Of a stretch of 64,000 bases of DNA, positions 1-13,776 are shown piece after piece. Within the stretch, counting starts at the first letter, position 1, and each line of letters opens with the position of its first letter. Below the pieces are notes generated by a model that made no database searches, was not told the origin of the DNA, and was given only the letters and a program-made list of their open reading frames with translations. The stretch is from assembly GCA_000181795.3 (NCBI GenBank), contig CM012954.1, positions 77,725 through 141,724 on the forward strand. Reading direction: 5' to 3'. Origin of the DNA: Trichinella spiralis. Lineage: Eukaryota > Nematoda > Enoplea > Trichinellida > Trichinellidae. The position numbers and the translations under genes are program-made.

Positions 1-3000
1 AAATTCAACAAGAGTACATAGTTAGAAGCGACAGTTACTTTAGCATGCTTGCTCTGCAGATTCTCTAAATCTTTTCCAAACTTTTTCCGAAGTTTAACAT
101 ATTTCGCATTAGCTTTGAGCATGTCTTCCGTAGGAGTTTGAATTGTATAACTTTTTAATAGAAGACTAGGTAGGGGTGTAGAAAAGTCAAATTTTCGATC
201 AGAGGATGTCGGCAAATCAGCCAACATTTTTGTCAAGTCTGAATAAATTCGATGGTCTAAAAAAATTACTCAAAATGACACTGCTCATACATTGAAAAAA
301 TGTTTCATCTCAAATGGTGAAATATAAATTTCAATACATAATCATATTCACTGGAAAAGATTAATAATTGATCATACGTTTCAGAATAATAGCCCCTGAT
401 GAGCGACTTCTTTCTAAAACGGGGCTTGGAATCATTTTGGACAAAACCGGCATGCAGTTTTTTCTTTTCGCTTCTTCGAAAACATTCGAAACACCACCAT
501 TGAAAGATTCTTAAATTAAATTACATATATTATGTTAATTCTCTTTTTTTCCATATTATTTTTTTATATTAACTTACTTTCATGAAACACATTGGATGAC
601 ACTTTGGAAAATAAAAAGCATAAACATTCGTTATCAGTTTACAGATATTATTCAAATAGAAAAATAATAACCAAGAAGGATAAATGTTTTCACTTTTACA
701 AAACAAATATCATCATAACATAATTAAATACATCCATTATTCAGTCAGTTTTACAAAAAAGTACAACAATAGAATTTATTGTAAAGTTTACATAAATCAT
801 AAATCGATATTAAAGGTTAAATTCGCTTCATTTATCCACAAAATGAACAATTCATCATCGCCTGATGCAATATGTTGCAATGGGATTATATTTCTAATGA
901 ACTAAGAAACAAGAATTTTTTTTAATTTGTAGATATATACAGGAAAAAATATTATTAACTAAATGAACAAAGAAAAACAAAACTAAATGTAAATTTCATA
1001 ATTACCCATTTCCTCATCTTCGATCATCTTTTTCAACAGGGATTCTCGATTTATCGCTGCTTTGGAATATTGAATAGGGTTCGAAAGGGCATCAGCAAAA
1101 GCTACAAAAATTCTTTTAACACACATTTCAGGCAATAATAAATAAACATTAAAATAAATAAATAAATAAATTAATTAATTATTAATTAATTAACAACAAA
1201 ATATACAATAGCCAAAAAAGCGGTATATTTAATCAAATATGCATTATTCGAATTTGAAATTGCAAATAACAATGACAAAAATGTTCAGCTCACTGTATTA
1301 CATGTTATAGGTATTTCATCATGTTAATTTTACATTTAAAAATGTCCAGATAACAACACTGCATGCATGCTTCATTCAAATTACAAATTTCCATTTAAAA
1401 TAAATCAGAAACATACACACAAAAGTAATATTGAAAAAAAACAACAATAGAAAATAAAATATTTATGATTCAATTCCTTTTCATATTTTATCTACGTACC
1501 CAAATGAATAACAGGAACAAAGTCAGTAACTTTGATATGTACAAATAACGTTGCCATTGACAGAGGTTTGTTCATTGCAGATTTCAGACCAATATGACGA
1601 TATCCTGAAACAAAACTCGTTCATCATTTTATATCATTGATCATTTTTACTTTTAAAGGTATCAAAATTGATTGTTATTTATTTTCAATTTGGCTAATTC
1701 CACTAACAGTTCATTCACCTGGTCTAAGGCCTACAACTGGTATCATACTGTGTCCAAGAAATGTAGCTCGATTGCTGTATTCGAAAACAACAAATCGAAC
1801 GGAAGCAGCTTCTGGTAATATAACCTATAAGAACATTTAATTAGTTAATACCTTTTCATCAATTATCATAAATAATATAATAAATATAAAATAAAAAATT
1901 AGGCAAAAAGAAAACCTTCTGAAATTCAAAAGGCTTCGTATCAGCATCTAAATAAACAGGATTGATTCCATTATTCTCAACCAGCTTTGTGCGATATCGT
2001 TTACGGACGCAATCAGATGGAATTCCACACATTTCTACTTCAACAAAAGTATTTATCTTGGATAAAGACAACAACTGACCAGATATTATCTAAAAATTGA
2101 AAAAGTTGAATAATTTCATTTTCTGAAATTTCATTAACACTGACTAAAAAAATATTCCATTGATGATGTTCTCATAAAAATGGTATACACAACGACAAAA
2201 CCTTGAGTTATAAAGTTGTCATTCGTTTATACAAATTATTTAATTGTACACTTTTTCATATGTCTCACTTGGATAGTTACTGAATTTGTAACAACATTTT
2301 CAATGGCACCCTCTTCCAATGGATCAAATGTTTTTCCAAATTCACGCATACATTTCGGCTTCAACAGATATCCACTACGACCGTTCATTTCGAATTTTCC
2401 CAAGTTTATTTGCATTGGAGGTGTATCTAAAAGATGCAATGAAAAAATAAAATGAATAAAATACACACTAAAATAAAATAAATGTGCGTCATAAATTACC
2501 CAAAGTTTGAAAATTAAGAGCAACCAACTGGCAACCAACACTCCAAAATATTTGCGGGGCATAATTGCTAGAGTTCATCCTATTTCCACGTGGATAGATT
2601 CGTGTACAACGATGCTTGTTGTAACTGTAAATGTGTGAATATGATACAATTACAAAATGTAACACATAAAGTCATCTTAACTCAAGTTTACCACTTATAT
2701 AGCACTTATACACTTATACAACAGCAAATTGTCAATATACAATTGCAATGCAACTTGTAATTCTTTTTAGTGTAAAAAACGGATAAAAGTCATATCAAGT
2801 ACATTGTGTGTGCTTACTTTATAAAGCTAGTAACATCTTTTTGCATCATTTCGTATCCTTTCACCTCTGAAAACGAAGTAACCTCATTGCTAAAATTTCT
2901 GCCTAAATGCAAAAAATAATTATTTATTTAATAATAAACTGAACTCATCAAATTCAAGCATTAGAATAGTAATGCATTATCAATTACCAGAATAATTATT

Positions 3001-6000
3001 TTAAAGAAAATTCATTCCGCTTATTAATTGATGAAAATATATATTTTAGTATTTAAATTTGCGTTTCATTTAACTATCTTTTATTTCATTTAAAAAAAGA
3101 TAATAACTTTTTGCTTACTAGCACTGTCTTCAAACGATTTAAATTTCGTTGCTTTCATGTAATTTACTAACGCTGATAATTCTTCAGATACCTCTAAATT
3201 TTTCTGAAAACCATTAAGCAACATATATATATATATATTGTTGATACAGACACAACACACCATATATATATATATATATGTCAAAAATAAAAAAATGACC
3301 AACTTAACCAATTCATTCAACCAATTTATACCTTTGGTTTACCGGTTCCAAAAGTGTAGTCTTCACTCTCCTCATCATCAGATATTGATTCCGTGTTGGA
3401 TACTGCACTTTCGGTTGATTTGTCATCATCAACACTAAGTTGTGTACGTGATAAATTGCCAATTTTGTTCAGTGTCAAGGTGCTTGCTGATAATATAAAA
3501 TCTCGGTCGACACTGGTAGCATTAGCTTTACTTCGACGACCTGGAATGCAAATTTATATGTCTCTGAAAACAATGATAAATTTCAAACATATATATTAAA
3601 GCAATTGCAATAATCACGACAAATTTACAGCTCGATCATTTCATTCGTCAACAGTACAGCTGCGTGCGCATAAAAAATAAATCTGCCACCATCACAATTG
3701 AAGCAATTATATACTAATCATATATATATATATATATGTTAAGTTATTAAAATGAAAAATGAAAACTGCTATAATTTAAAAACAAACTCTTCAAATATTT
3801 TAAAAATCAACTGATTACGCTTCACTTTCTGTAGAAAAACACACTTTTCAGTTCCAGTTGTTCATTTAGAATCGCATTCTGAACAATTCTCTTGCTTAGT
3901 ATTAAAAATTATTCTATATTGATCAAATTCCTCTGTGTTGTAAAAATTTCACTTCATTTAAGTCAAATTACCAATGCTTCCTTTTCCATCTGCAACACTT
4001 CGTCGACATTTAATCAATATCTTCCCTTGAAGAGCATTCGGTGAAGGCAACGGAACACCTGCTTCAATCTAAACATATCACTTTTCAAAACAAAATTATA
4101 ACAATGATATAGAACAACAAACCTTATTACTTGAAAGTGGTTCCATTAGCAGTCGATCTCCAAAAATCTCCTTACAAATTTCAGCAACTTTTTGTTGATT
4201 TTTCAAACTGATATTGCAAATATATAAAATTAATAAAAGCGTTGAACAACAATGCAAAATCAATTCCATATTACATAAATTCAATTAAATTTACAATAAC
4301 AGAGCACAGTTTTATGAAGAACTATTCAACATTGAATACAAGTGAACTAATTCATAAATAATTACAGTCAATTATATACATTTATCATTTCAATATCAAA
4401 TAAATTGAAAATGAAATTTCTACTAAGTTGAAATTATTTTCACTGTATACCAAAGTATATCATTAGAGAACTTTTCATTTTTACCAATAAGTATCAAGCA
4501 CAATAACAAAGTTATTCAATAATAAACTGTTCAACTGAAAAAAATAAAAAACAGTTTACCTGCATCGAATTTCCAAAGAAAGAATAACGGGATACAAAGA
4601 TGTCTTAAAAGCAGAGTCGGCAATAGCTTCCAGTACATCCTAATTTTAAACACAGTTCAGTAAAGCTATTTTCAAAAATCAGAAGCATCGACTTGAACAA
4701 AGTCACCCTTATCGGTATTTCTGGAACCATTGTAACCAACGGGGGACCATGAGTTATTACAGGATCTCCGTTTTTTCGATCCCATATGTCCAATTCCACG
4801 CATCTGCAGCCGGAAATCAAAACTTGCCTATACATTTCAGCACTGCATTTAGCTTGAAGACCAACTTGCGGACCTAATTTTAAATAATAACCATATATTT
4901 AATTTAAAAATGTAAAATTTTTTATAAGCAGCAACATAAGATTTTTATAATAATACATGACAAGAGCAACGAATTAATTCAGTATCACAAAAACAACTGC
5001 TGAAAATACAGTAAACTTCATAAACAAAAAAAAACAAAAACTCAAGTAAAAAATTTACCTGTTAAATAAGTATTATGTGAACTGTTGATCATGTAATGCG
5101 CAAGTGGCTCGTTCATTTGCTTCTCTTGAACAACTAAACAATCTTCATTACATGGCAGACTATCTTCACTGAGTAGAAAATGTAAAAATCCCATAAATGA
5201 CAAACGTCCTTAATAAACAACAACACAAACAAAAAAATTGTATCTGATAAAACAATATCCACTATTGTACTTACTGGTTGATTTAAGATTCTTCTTGATT
5301 TCATATTTTTCGATCAACGTCCGTGCATTTTCCAATGTAAAAGGAGGAAACAAAAGTTCGTTCAATCTTGGATCACGTTGATGCCTATTTAGAAAGGCAC
5401 AAAATTCTCTATCATTCAACGTAGACATCACCTGCTCGTCTTGGCTAGTCAGATTTCCTTTCACTTCAGCGCAACTAAAACAATTTCACTATGATTTTAA
5501 ATAATAATGTGAACTTCTTTTTCCAAATCTCAACTTTAAACTGCAAATTCTACACTATAAAAATTAAGGTTCAATTTTATACTTTTTTATTTCACACTTT
5601 AATAATTCTTTTTATAAATATAATCAATTTCAAGCACTTTTCAAGTACAATATCAGTTCTTCATAATGTTATCATTTGAATTGTCTGTTAACTGTCAAAA
5701 TGTATTAAAAAATTTTTAATGGAATTCAAGAATTATTTAAATTTTCAATCCTTGTAAAGGAATAAAATTTAACTTTGTCAATAAAATGCCGGCTAATTTA
5801 AGAAACAGTTTAAGAACAACGATCCTAATATAAAATTATTTTCACGCAAAAAACTTAAAACTAAACAAACTGAGAAAAACTGTAAAGCTATTTTAATCTT
5901 ATTTATTTATTATTTATTTATATTTATGAAAAGTTATTTATAAAGTCAAATTAAACTATTTCAAAACATATTCCCTTAATATCACCAAACTCACATATTG

Positions 6001-7390
6001 GAAAATACTTCGTCAACTTCGCGTCGGCATGTTAGACAAGTGTAAAACAGAAAAAACCGCTCTTTGCTCAAATCATCCATCTTCATAACCGTCAAATTGA
6101 TGTTTTCCAATAATCCACTGTCCACCATAGCTTTTTCAACAATCTTACGATCATCTTTGTTTAAAGCAAATAAATTCAATACATCTTTAGTAGGAATTTC
6201 ATTCGTGCCAAAACAATAACGCATTTTCGCATATGCAACGTTCAAATAATCCAAAACGCAGCCATTACGAAACAATACATTGCTAGCTCGGCGAAACAAT
6301 TCTTCAGCCCAATTCTATGTAGAAACAAGAAAAATTAAATATATTCCAACATAATTATGCTATTTCTACATATAACTGATAATATATCGCAATTATGTTG
6401 GACATTTTTTAACGCACAAAATATAAATTTATTACCTCTGAAATTCTTTAATTTATAATAAAATCGCTTACTTTATTTTGTCTCAACTTTAATATTAAGA
6501 CTGAAAATTGAACAAAATAAACAAAATATTATTATTATTACCTGAGCAGATTGTGAAGATGAAGCGAGAAAAATGTGAAATCGAAGATCGATGAACGTGT
6601 CGCCAGTAACAATTGTTAATAAACAGTCTTCAAAAGATGAATTCGTATTCAAAAGTGACAAAACAGCTTTGTGATTTTTCCATTTTTCCATTTCCTGAAA
6701 GAATCATTTTGTCCTTCGTTATTGATAAGCAAAAGTAACTCTAAGCAAATTATTAATATATGTAAAACAAATAAATACCAAACACATAAACATATGTATT
6801 TACACGGTTGATAGCAATAAAATTACAATAAATAGCCATCAAAAAAGTAAATAGTTGAATAACTACGCGTGAAATATGTAATTTAACATCGATACGGCTT
6901 TCAACATCGTAATTATGTATAAAACTTCAAATTAAATTAAATTAAAATTAAACTGAAACATCGTTATCATGCAACTGCAATCTGAACCAGCAACAAATAC
7001 ACTTGAATGCACGGTATGTTTTATCATACCATACAATATGCGCATACCTTTATTACTTTTGCGCTTTTCCCATGTCTGCTGTCCAAAATATCCAGAATCT
7101 CAATGCATTCAATTTCCTACAAGTAAAAATATTTCACTGCTATTTATCAAAAAGTTAACAAATAAAAAAATTAGAAAATTAACAGGTTTTTATTAACATT
7201 TTTCAATTTGTTTCAAAAAATTTCTATACTGGCAAAACTTTTAATTTCAAATATTCTCAACAACTAGCCCATTCATCCCGTAGCCCTTTCTGATTTTTAT
7301 TCCACATTTTACGTTTTTATTATATATCAAATAATCCCATTGCTTTTCATCAGCTGACTAGCATACTGTACAATAATAATAATAATAATA

Positions 7391-7482
<92 letters not shown>

Positions 7483-8523
7483 TGCCCATTTACTTGTAAA
7501 ATGTGATTATGATATTATGATATTTTTATTATTATTATATTCGCCATTTTGCATGAATATGCATGAATTTAAATTCAAAGTCATTTCACATGCATAGATT
7601 GAATAAAAACAAATCGAACCGTTAGTTGAATCTCGAATGAAAACATTTATTGAAAATGAAGTCGATTTATCATTCCAGATGATGAACTTTATTATAAGCT
7701 ATGGAAAATATTACATTTAAATATCTTCCACATCAATGACAACGCCTTCATTTTTGTGATTCATTCAATATTGTATAGTAAAATTAATTTAAAAAACAAC
7801 ACACATTTACAACAAATAGAAATTAAGGAAAACAATATTTGATTATTAGTAAGAAAAAAACTTATAACTTTACCAAAGTAGTCGTATCACAAAAATACAT
7901 GATAACACCATCTGGGTCGAGACGCATTAATTGAGTTGATTCGTTTGCAAGACATCCAGTCTAAAATATAAAAATTAAACTACAATATCATAAATAATAG
8001 CATTAAAGTATGGAGTTATTACATACTTTTTCATGTAAATAAATAATTTAAATATTACTATACCTGCAATATGTTCTGTTCTCCTTTGGTTAGTTTCACA
8101 TGCAAAATTTATTGTAAATCAAAAATATTATAAATTGTTGAATCTTGAGAGTAATTAATTTGCAATTTGCAATTGCCCAACACTGAACTCTGCTTCAAAT
8201 CAATTCACTATTTATTCTTACCTTAATTAATCATCAGTAATATTTAATATACGCTAAACAGTCAATCACTTTTGAGTATTCTTTTTCATAAAAATATACT
8301 AAAATTAAAAAAAAAGAAAGTTAAAGAAAAATATATTTAAATACATTCAAAACGGCTAAAATAGCTAAAAACATTCTCATGTAGAAAATAATAAACTTCA
8401 ACTTTTAATACTGAAATACGGAAAACGTGCTGCTCCATAACAAACCTCGTCGAACTTTAAAAACAGTTCTCCTTTTATAAATTTTTCATCGACAGTTGCA
8501 AAACTCCTTCCAATCATGGTCAT
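1..8523 (-). CDS. PLCB: Phospholipase C-beta (3'-truncated by window edge)
   Basis: Hydrolyses PIP2 to IP3 and diacylglycerol downstream of Gq at the plasma membrane. Spliced minus-strand gene. Clear exons include 8446-8523 (ATG), 7874-7960, 7048-7116, 6542-6694, 5995-6314, 5275-5474, 5059-5208, 4707-4873 and 4560-4639, all joining in phase; more exons run to base 1. The domain order is PH-like, EF-hand region, X, linker, Y, C2. The X half carries the catalytic motif INSSHNTYL and then [17 protein letters not shown] with the second catalytic His. The linker between X and Y (about 3.1-3.55 kb) is Ser/Asp/Glu-rich, as in the family. The Y half contains [24 protein letters not shown] sequence. 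The exon at the left edge (about 1-258) begins the basic C-terminal coiled-coil region, which continues outside the window. A good acceptor lies 14 bases 5' of the ATG. The PLC-beta class rests on the PH/EF layout and C-terminal extension. Confidence 0.93.
7377..7482. repeat. (AAT)n microsatellite in a PLC-beta intron
   Basis: About 105 bases of nearly perfect AAT/ATA trinucleotide repeat, with one AGT interruption near the left end. It lies in the intron between the exons at 7874-7960 and 7048-7116. Confidence 0.95.
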
Positions 8524-9831
8524 TTCAGTAATATTTGCTGAAAAGAAGAAAATTTAAAATTCAACAATTAAAACATTTTAATAATATTAATAATAAATTT
8601 AAGATAAATTTGTATACTTACAACGCAGACAGGTTAATTTTCACTTTAGACATTGAACAGTGAAAATTAGTTAGTCAGTTAGTTGTCTCTGCTTTTGAGT
8701 GGCAAGCAAGAAAATGGAAAAATTATTAAAATGTCACGTCTAATTTTTAACTCAAAATCGTTGATGACAAAAGGAAAATTTTAAAGCAAAATGATCGTTG
8801 AGATGGCTAATTACAAGCTGAAAATTTCATGCAGTGTTGGACACGCCAGGCAGCTGAGTAGGAGAAAATCTTTTACTGGCTTTCAATTGGCTAACTACCA
8901 CTGACGGCTTCTGCTCACTATTTCTCTCCCCCCCCCCTATTTTCTCTCTTTATTACTCTGTTTTTTTCCATTTTACTATACCATTGGCATTTCACAAATC
9001 CTGTATGAACATTCAAATGCTATATCCAAAAGCCGATATAAATTCAAATGCAGACAAACACTGACGCCTGTTTTGCATGAATAGAAGGCAAATTAGCCAC
9101 GATCACCAAGGCACTTACTTGAGTAATAAGCATACTGCTTTGTACTGGCATTGTCAAAAATAATGAACATTGTGCAACAAATGCACTTGTCGCTTTACGT
9201 CATGTTCCTCTTCTTCTTCCTGCTCTTTTTTTATTCTTCTTCTTCTCCTCTGATGTGCTATACATCACGAACTCTCTGTTGGGATGTGACAAGCTTTTTC
9301 TTTTTCTTCTGTGTCTGGTCACTCTTTAAATAAAATAAACGAAAAATAAAAATTCAATAGCAATGTCAGCTTAACTTCAAATTATCTATACAATTTATAA
9401 ACAATAATAACATCACTTCAATAATATTTCAAATTTAAATAAAGAGAACTAATAACTTGCCATACATACATAGAAAAATATAATTCAATCAATTTTATAC
9501 TACAGACTGAATATATGCTGCATAAAAAATGTAAAAAATGATTTTTATTTGAAATTTTCACTCCCAAATGCTTTCAACAAACAACAAATCAACATGACAA
9601 TATTTCACTGATTTCCGCTGATAATGAAATGAAATAATAAATATGAATTTTCACTGCCAAAACTTTTTTTCTCTACTACACTGACAGTTCAACACGTTAC
9701 AACTCTGTTTTCTTCTTTTTTCTTCTTAATAAATACTTTTCCAATTATTAAAAATAATTAACTTCAAGAATATCACACTGCCAGTATAATAAGTAAAACA
9801 AAGCAAAGCACAAAAGCAAAATAAACATTAC

Positions 9832-9870
<39 letters not shown>

Positions 9871-12426
9871 ATGTAAGAACTTCAGCTGGACCAATTTTTC
9901 ACAGATAGCCTTCGCATATTATTCGAAAAATACAAATGCAAACAAAAGCAGTACTTTTTCATGTTTCCTGTTATGAGTTTTCAATTTCAGCATTTATTTA
10001 TCATAAAAAGAATAACTTACATTATTATTCATTTATTTGTAAATAACTTTTTATAATATGATTTAAACCTGCAAAAAAACCAGTAAAAATTTAAATTTAA
10101 AATCAACTACAATTACTACAACAGTTTCAGAATTTCTCAAAAGTTTTACTTTATGAACAATTTACATTATTCATTCACAAAGCATATAATAATATTCTCG
10201 ATTTGGAACAAATTTACAAAACTTAACAGCTACGAAATGTTCGAATTCACGCAGTTATTAACAGAACAAAACAGCTTTACGGGAGATTATTTAAGGTAAA
10301 TAATAATAATAAATCATCACTTCCACTCATGAAAACAAATATAAAGCAACAAAACGTAAAATACAATAATATTTCTTTTCTTTTTCTGTACAACAAAACA
10401 ACACCTCATTTATGCAAAGAGAACTGAACCTCCACGAGTTATCATCATCAGAATAAATTAATTGACATTTGGTCATTACTGCATTTGTGGCACTTGGTCA
10501 ACAGTTAATGTCGTGCCACTTGATGATGAACAAAAAATTTCATAAAATTACTTTTCATAATAGTGGAACTGTTAAAATAGATTGTTCAATTGTGCGCATG
10601 CAGTACAACTTTTACGCTAGTTAGACACAATTCAACAAATAATGATTTTTCATACATGAAAAGAAAGGATTTCTTCAATGTCAATCAAAGCAGAAAAATC
10701 TTCACATTCCAGCTTCTTGTTTTTTTTTAAATTCATGCTTTAATTAAAAATTCAATCTTCAGAATTCATCTTCACATTATGACAGCAATAAATTTTCTAA
10801 TAGGAAACCAACAGTTGTCCATTGCAAAAAATTGAAATGAAAATCAGCCGCATATTCAGTCAAAAGTTAAACATTGACAATCGATAATCTGCCAAGCATT
10901 TTAAAATCCATATGATTATGCAGCTGTTTACTTTTCGAACAATAAATGAAATATTACTACTCCTCCATCAATGTTCATTTCATTTGCAATTACCCGTCAT
11001 ACAATGCAAATATCTGATTAGTGTAAAAATTAACATGTATAAAAAAATTTTTCATTTATATCTTCAGAAAATTAAATCAATGTTTAAATAAACTAAATGA
11101 ACGTTTTTGATCTCTCGACAACACAAACTGACAGTGGGAAATATTGTAAAAACTGTCAAAATTATAACATCTCATTTTTTTACAAATATAACAACACTTC
11201 AATTTCAAAATCGATCAACACCTGATAAGATTATATTAAATATTACAGCTTATATAAATTCATTCAGCGTTCTGTTCTGCATTAACCCCCTCATAGGATA
11301 GGACATAATTATCGATAACCGTGTAGAAAATATTGGTAAAGAAAGTTATTACAAAACAATTTGTCAATATTTAATCTTATTTTAAGTTATTTTGTAGATT
11401 TAATTGATAACTTGTTTTCAATGACTTGCTTTTCACATCCGTCATGCGCTAGCTACTGCTATTAAACATCTCCGACCGTTGAATATTATATCCCTGTTTC
11501 CATCATTTACGAGAACCATATATTTGATTATTAGATTTATAATTCAATAAAAATTAAAGGCTACTTCAGATCAGTTAAGTCTATCAACTTTATAAGATAA
11601 ATTATTATCGTAAAAAGAAGCTGCGTATCAGTTTTATCGGCACTTCCGACTGCGTCAGCAAATAAAAACGCAAAATTTATATTCAGGCAATGAAAAATAT
11701 CAGTTACCAAATTTGCACTTCACGATAACACAAAACCCCCTCAATCAGAGAACAACACATCCAAGATAATTTCAGCTAAAGCACAATTTTTAAATTTATT
11801 TCCATTTTCAAATGGCTGACTTCACAATGAAAAATTTTAATCCCACTAATGAACAATCTACATTTTAATGAAAGTTATTCAGGTTTCTTGTATTCAAAAA
11901 GAAACTGCAATTAGCTTCCGATTATGATTATTATTACTTATTAGTGAAATTCACCTTCATATAAATATCAGCGTTGTAGAGACTGAATTGGTGAAGGGTT
12001 GTTGTGAAAAATTTTGAAGTAAATAAAAGTTAATTTAAAAAACTAAAATATAATGCTTATAACTCATAAATATAAATATAAATATAAACCTAATTTCATA
12101 TATACTTAAGTGTCGCAAGAAATAAATATAATTTTAAATTACATAAATCCAATTTGCCATTACAGACTTTACAGTATGAAAAATAATGCTTAAATAACTT
12201 TAAGCAATTACTGTATCGGTAGTTTCTCACATAAAAGTAAACTGCTTGAAATTGTGCTTTCTAACCGCTAATTTTAAACAGAAGTATTATTCAGAATTTG
12301 AAATAATTTACTTCCAAACAGTGAAATTCTTTCAATGAACCACAACCACTGCCTCGAGCCTTGCTATAGATGGTTTGTCAAAGCTGTCAATCTTATGTTC
12401 TACTTATAATCTGCCTTTTAAGAGAT
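8524..12426. other. 3.9-kb intergenic region between PLC-beta and MRPL42
   Basis: No coding exon recognised on either strand. It holds the 5' flank of PLC-beta, a C-run near 8930, a (TA)n tract at about 9837-9862 and AT-rich sequence. The ORF at 9151-9333 is low-complexity and hydrophobic, with no recognised family. The first bases upstream of PLC-beta contain the pyrimidine-rich acceptor TTTTCTTCTTTTCAG, ending 14 bases before the ATG. Confidence 0.6.
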
Positions 12427-13033
12427 ATGCTATATTTACTCAGACCCGCATTTGCTCGATCAAAGTGCATTCTTTTTGACTTTTCCAACCATTTCTCGTA
12501 ACTAATGAAATTCAATCGGACGTGGAAACCATATTTCAACTGTTCGTGTGTTTTATTTATAGGCTCTCTGCACTGAGTTCTGAAGGAATAATTGTCGCTT
12601 ATCATCCTCGAAAACCTTTTCCATACGAACACAGCAAAGTATAATTGTTTATTATGATTGAATTTTCATTCTCATGATTTTGATCCTTTCAGCCTGTTCT
12701 GCTGAACGCTACTGCAACTGAAAAGGTATCTTGCGCAACGAATTAGTTAGATATATAGTAGATACGTAGATATTTTCTTTTATTTAGGAAGACGACAGCA
12801 TTTTATCTGAAGAAGTGCAAGAACGCTATAAAACAGTCCATTACCCACGTGGTCCCAGTTTGCCTGACTGCCAAAATATGTTTTACACAAACAAGCATGT
12901 ATTTCACATTAAGTAAGTTTTTATTATTTTACATTTATTTATAAGGTAATTATTATATTTAAATTACAGACCTAGAAAAACAAGAATTGCCAGTACTCTG
13001 CCTGAAGAACCTACTGTTCGAAAAGGATTATAA
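12427..13033 (+). CDS. MRPL42: Mitochondrial large-subunit ribosomal protein L42 (mL42)
   Basis: Component of the mitochondrial 39S ribosomal subunit. Five small exons join in phase: 12427-12497, 12563-12638, 12693-12725, 12788-12912 and 12970-13033. Each intron has GT-AG ends, for example TC|GTAACT to TTATAG|G and AAA|GTATAA to TTTCAG|CC. The N-terminus (MLYLLRPAFARSKC) looks like a mitochondrial presequence. The body has the family landmarks: ALSSEGIIVAYHP, then FPYEHSKP, and later a QNMFYTNKHVFH block, matching vertebrate L42 segments ALTSDG...CYHP, IPYEHTKP and SKMFFTTKHRW (comparison from memory). It ends VRKGL then TAA at 13031-13033. Total is about 122 residues, close to the family size. 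The last base of its stop is the first base of the LIPT2 start codon. No single exon is long enough to stand out as an ORF, so simple gene finding would miss it. Confidence 0.85.
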
Positions 13034-13776
13034 TGCATGTCTCTTCAAGTTGCAAAAAAATTCCAATTTATGCAAAATGGTTGGGCAAAATATCATATGT
13101 AGAAGGTTTACGTTGGCAAAGTATTTATGAACAGAAACTATCTGGGCATTTTACGCATTTGATTGTTAAGAAATTCAATGAAGAAGACATGATCTGTCAT
13201 ACGATATTGCTGTTAGAACATTTTCCAGTTTATACTATAGGACTACGTACAAGAAGTTATCCGGAAGAATTGAAAAAAAAATTAGAATGTTTAGGCGCTG
13301 ATTTCTACAAAACTAATCGAGGCGGTTTGATCACATTTCATGGTCCTGGACAACTGGTGGCTTATCCTATTTTATATCTTCCTGAATTTCACTCGCGGCC
13401 ATTCAGCAAATGGTATGTAAATCAACTGGAAAAGTGTTTGATTGAAGTTTGCTCTAGTTTTGATGTGAAAGCCTACGCCCCTGGATCACCGTTGACTGGA
13501 GTATGGGTAAATGATCGTAAAATAGCTTCAATAGGGCTTCGATTGAAAAACGACATCAGCACTCATGGAATCGCATTGAACTGCAACATCGATTTGAGTT
13601 GGTTTGAACACATTGATCCTTGTGGCCTGATTGGGAAACAAATGACATCTTTAAGTTCAGAAACAGAAACCGACGTTACTGTACACGATGTTATTGAACC
13701 TTTCCTGAAAGCTTTCAACAAATACTTTGGACGAGAAGTTATTCTCAAAAATAAAGCTGAATTGGCCGCGTCATAA
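13033..13776 (+). CDS. LIPT2: Octanoyl-[acyl-carrier-protein]:protein N-octanoyltransferase, mitochondrial
   Basis: LipB-family enzyme that moves octanoate from acyl-carrier protein to lipoyl domains (glycine cleavage H protein, 2-oxoacid dehydrogenases), the first step of mitochondrial lipoate synthesis. Uninterrupted 247-residue ORF, matching the family length. Motifs seen: TNRGGLITFHGPGQLVAYP (substrate pocket), GVWVNDRKIASIGLR (catalytic Lys), STHGIALNCNIDLSWFEHI and DPCGLIGKQMTSL (catalytic Cys). The ATG at 13033 is the only sensible start: the family-conserved sequence (WLGKISYVEGL) begins about 16 residues in, and the next Met lies far inside the domain. The start overlaps the MRPL42 stop by one base (TAATG), so no separate promoter space exists. 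Translation must come from a shared or alternatively processed transcript. The MRPL42 acceptor at 12969 lies only 63 bases upstream of the ATG. Confidence 0.95.
   Translation: MHVSSSCKKIPIYAKWLGKISYVEGLRWQSIYEQKLSGHFTHLIVKKFNEEDMICHTILLLEHFPVYTIGLRTRSYPEELKKKLECLGADFYKTNRGGLITFHGPGQLVAYPILYLPEFHSRPFSKWYVNQLEKCLIEVCSSFDVKAYAPGSPLTGVWVNDRKIASIGLRLKNDISTHGIALNCNIDLSWFEHIDPCGLIGKQMTSLSSETETDVTVHDVIEPFLKAFNKYFGREVILKNKAELAAS

Noticed and set aside
7377..7482. Tandem repeats considered as a CRISPR array or satellite
   Set aside because: Simple trinucleotide microsatellite without spacers; the genome is eukaryotic.
9151..9333. 60-residue hydrophobic plus ORF
   Set aside because: Driven by a CTT/TTC-rich tract; low complexity, no neighbouring exons.
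12393..12632. 79-residue minus-strand ORF
   Set aside because: It is antisense to MRPL42 exons 1 and 2, whose spliced plus-strand frame matches a known family.
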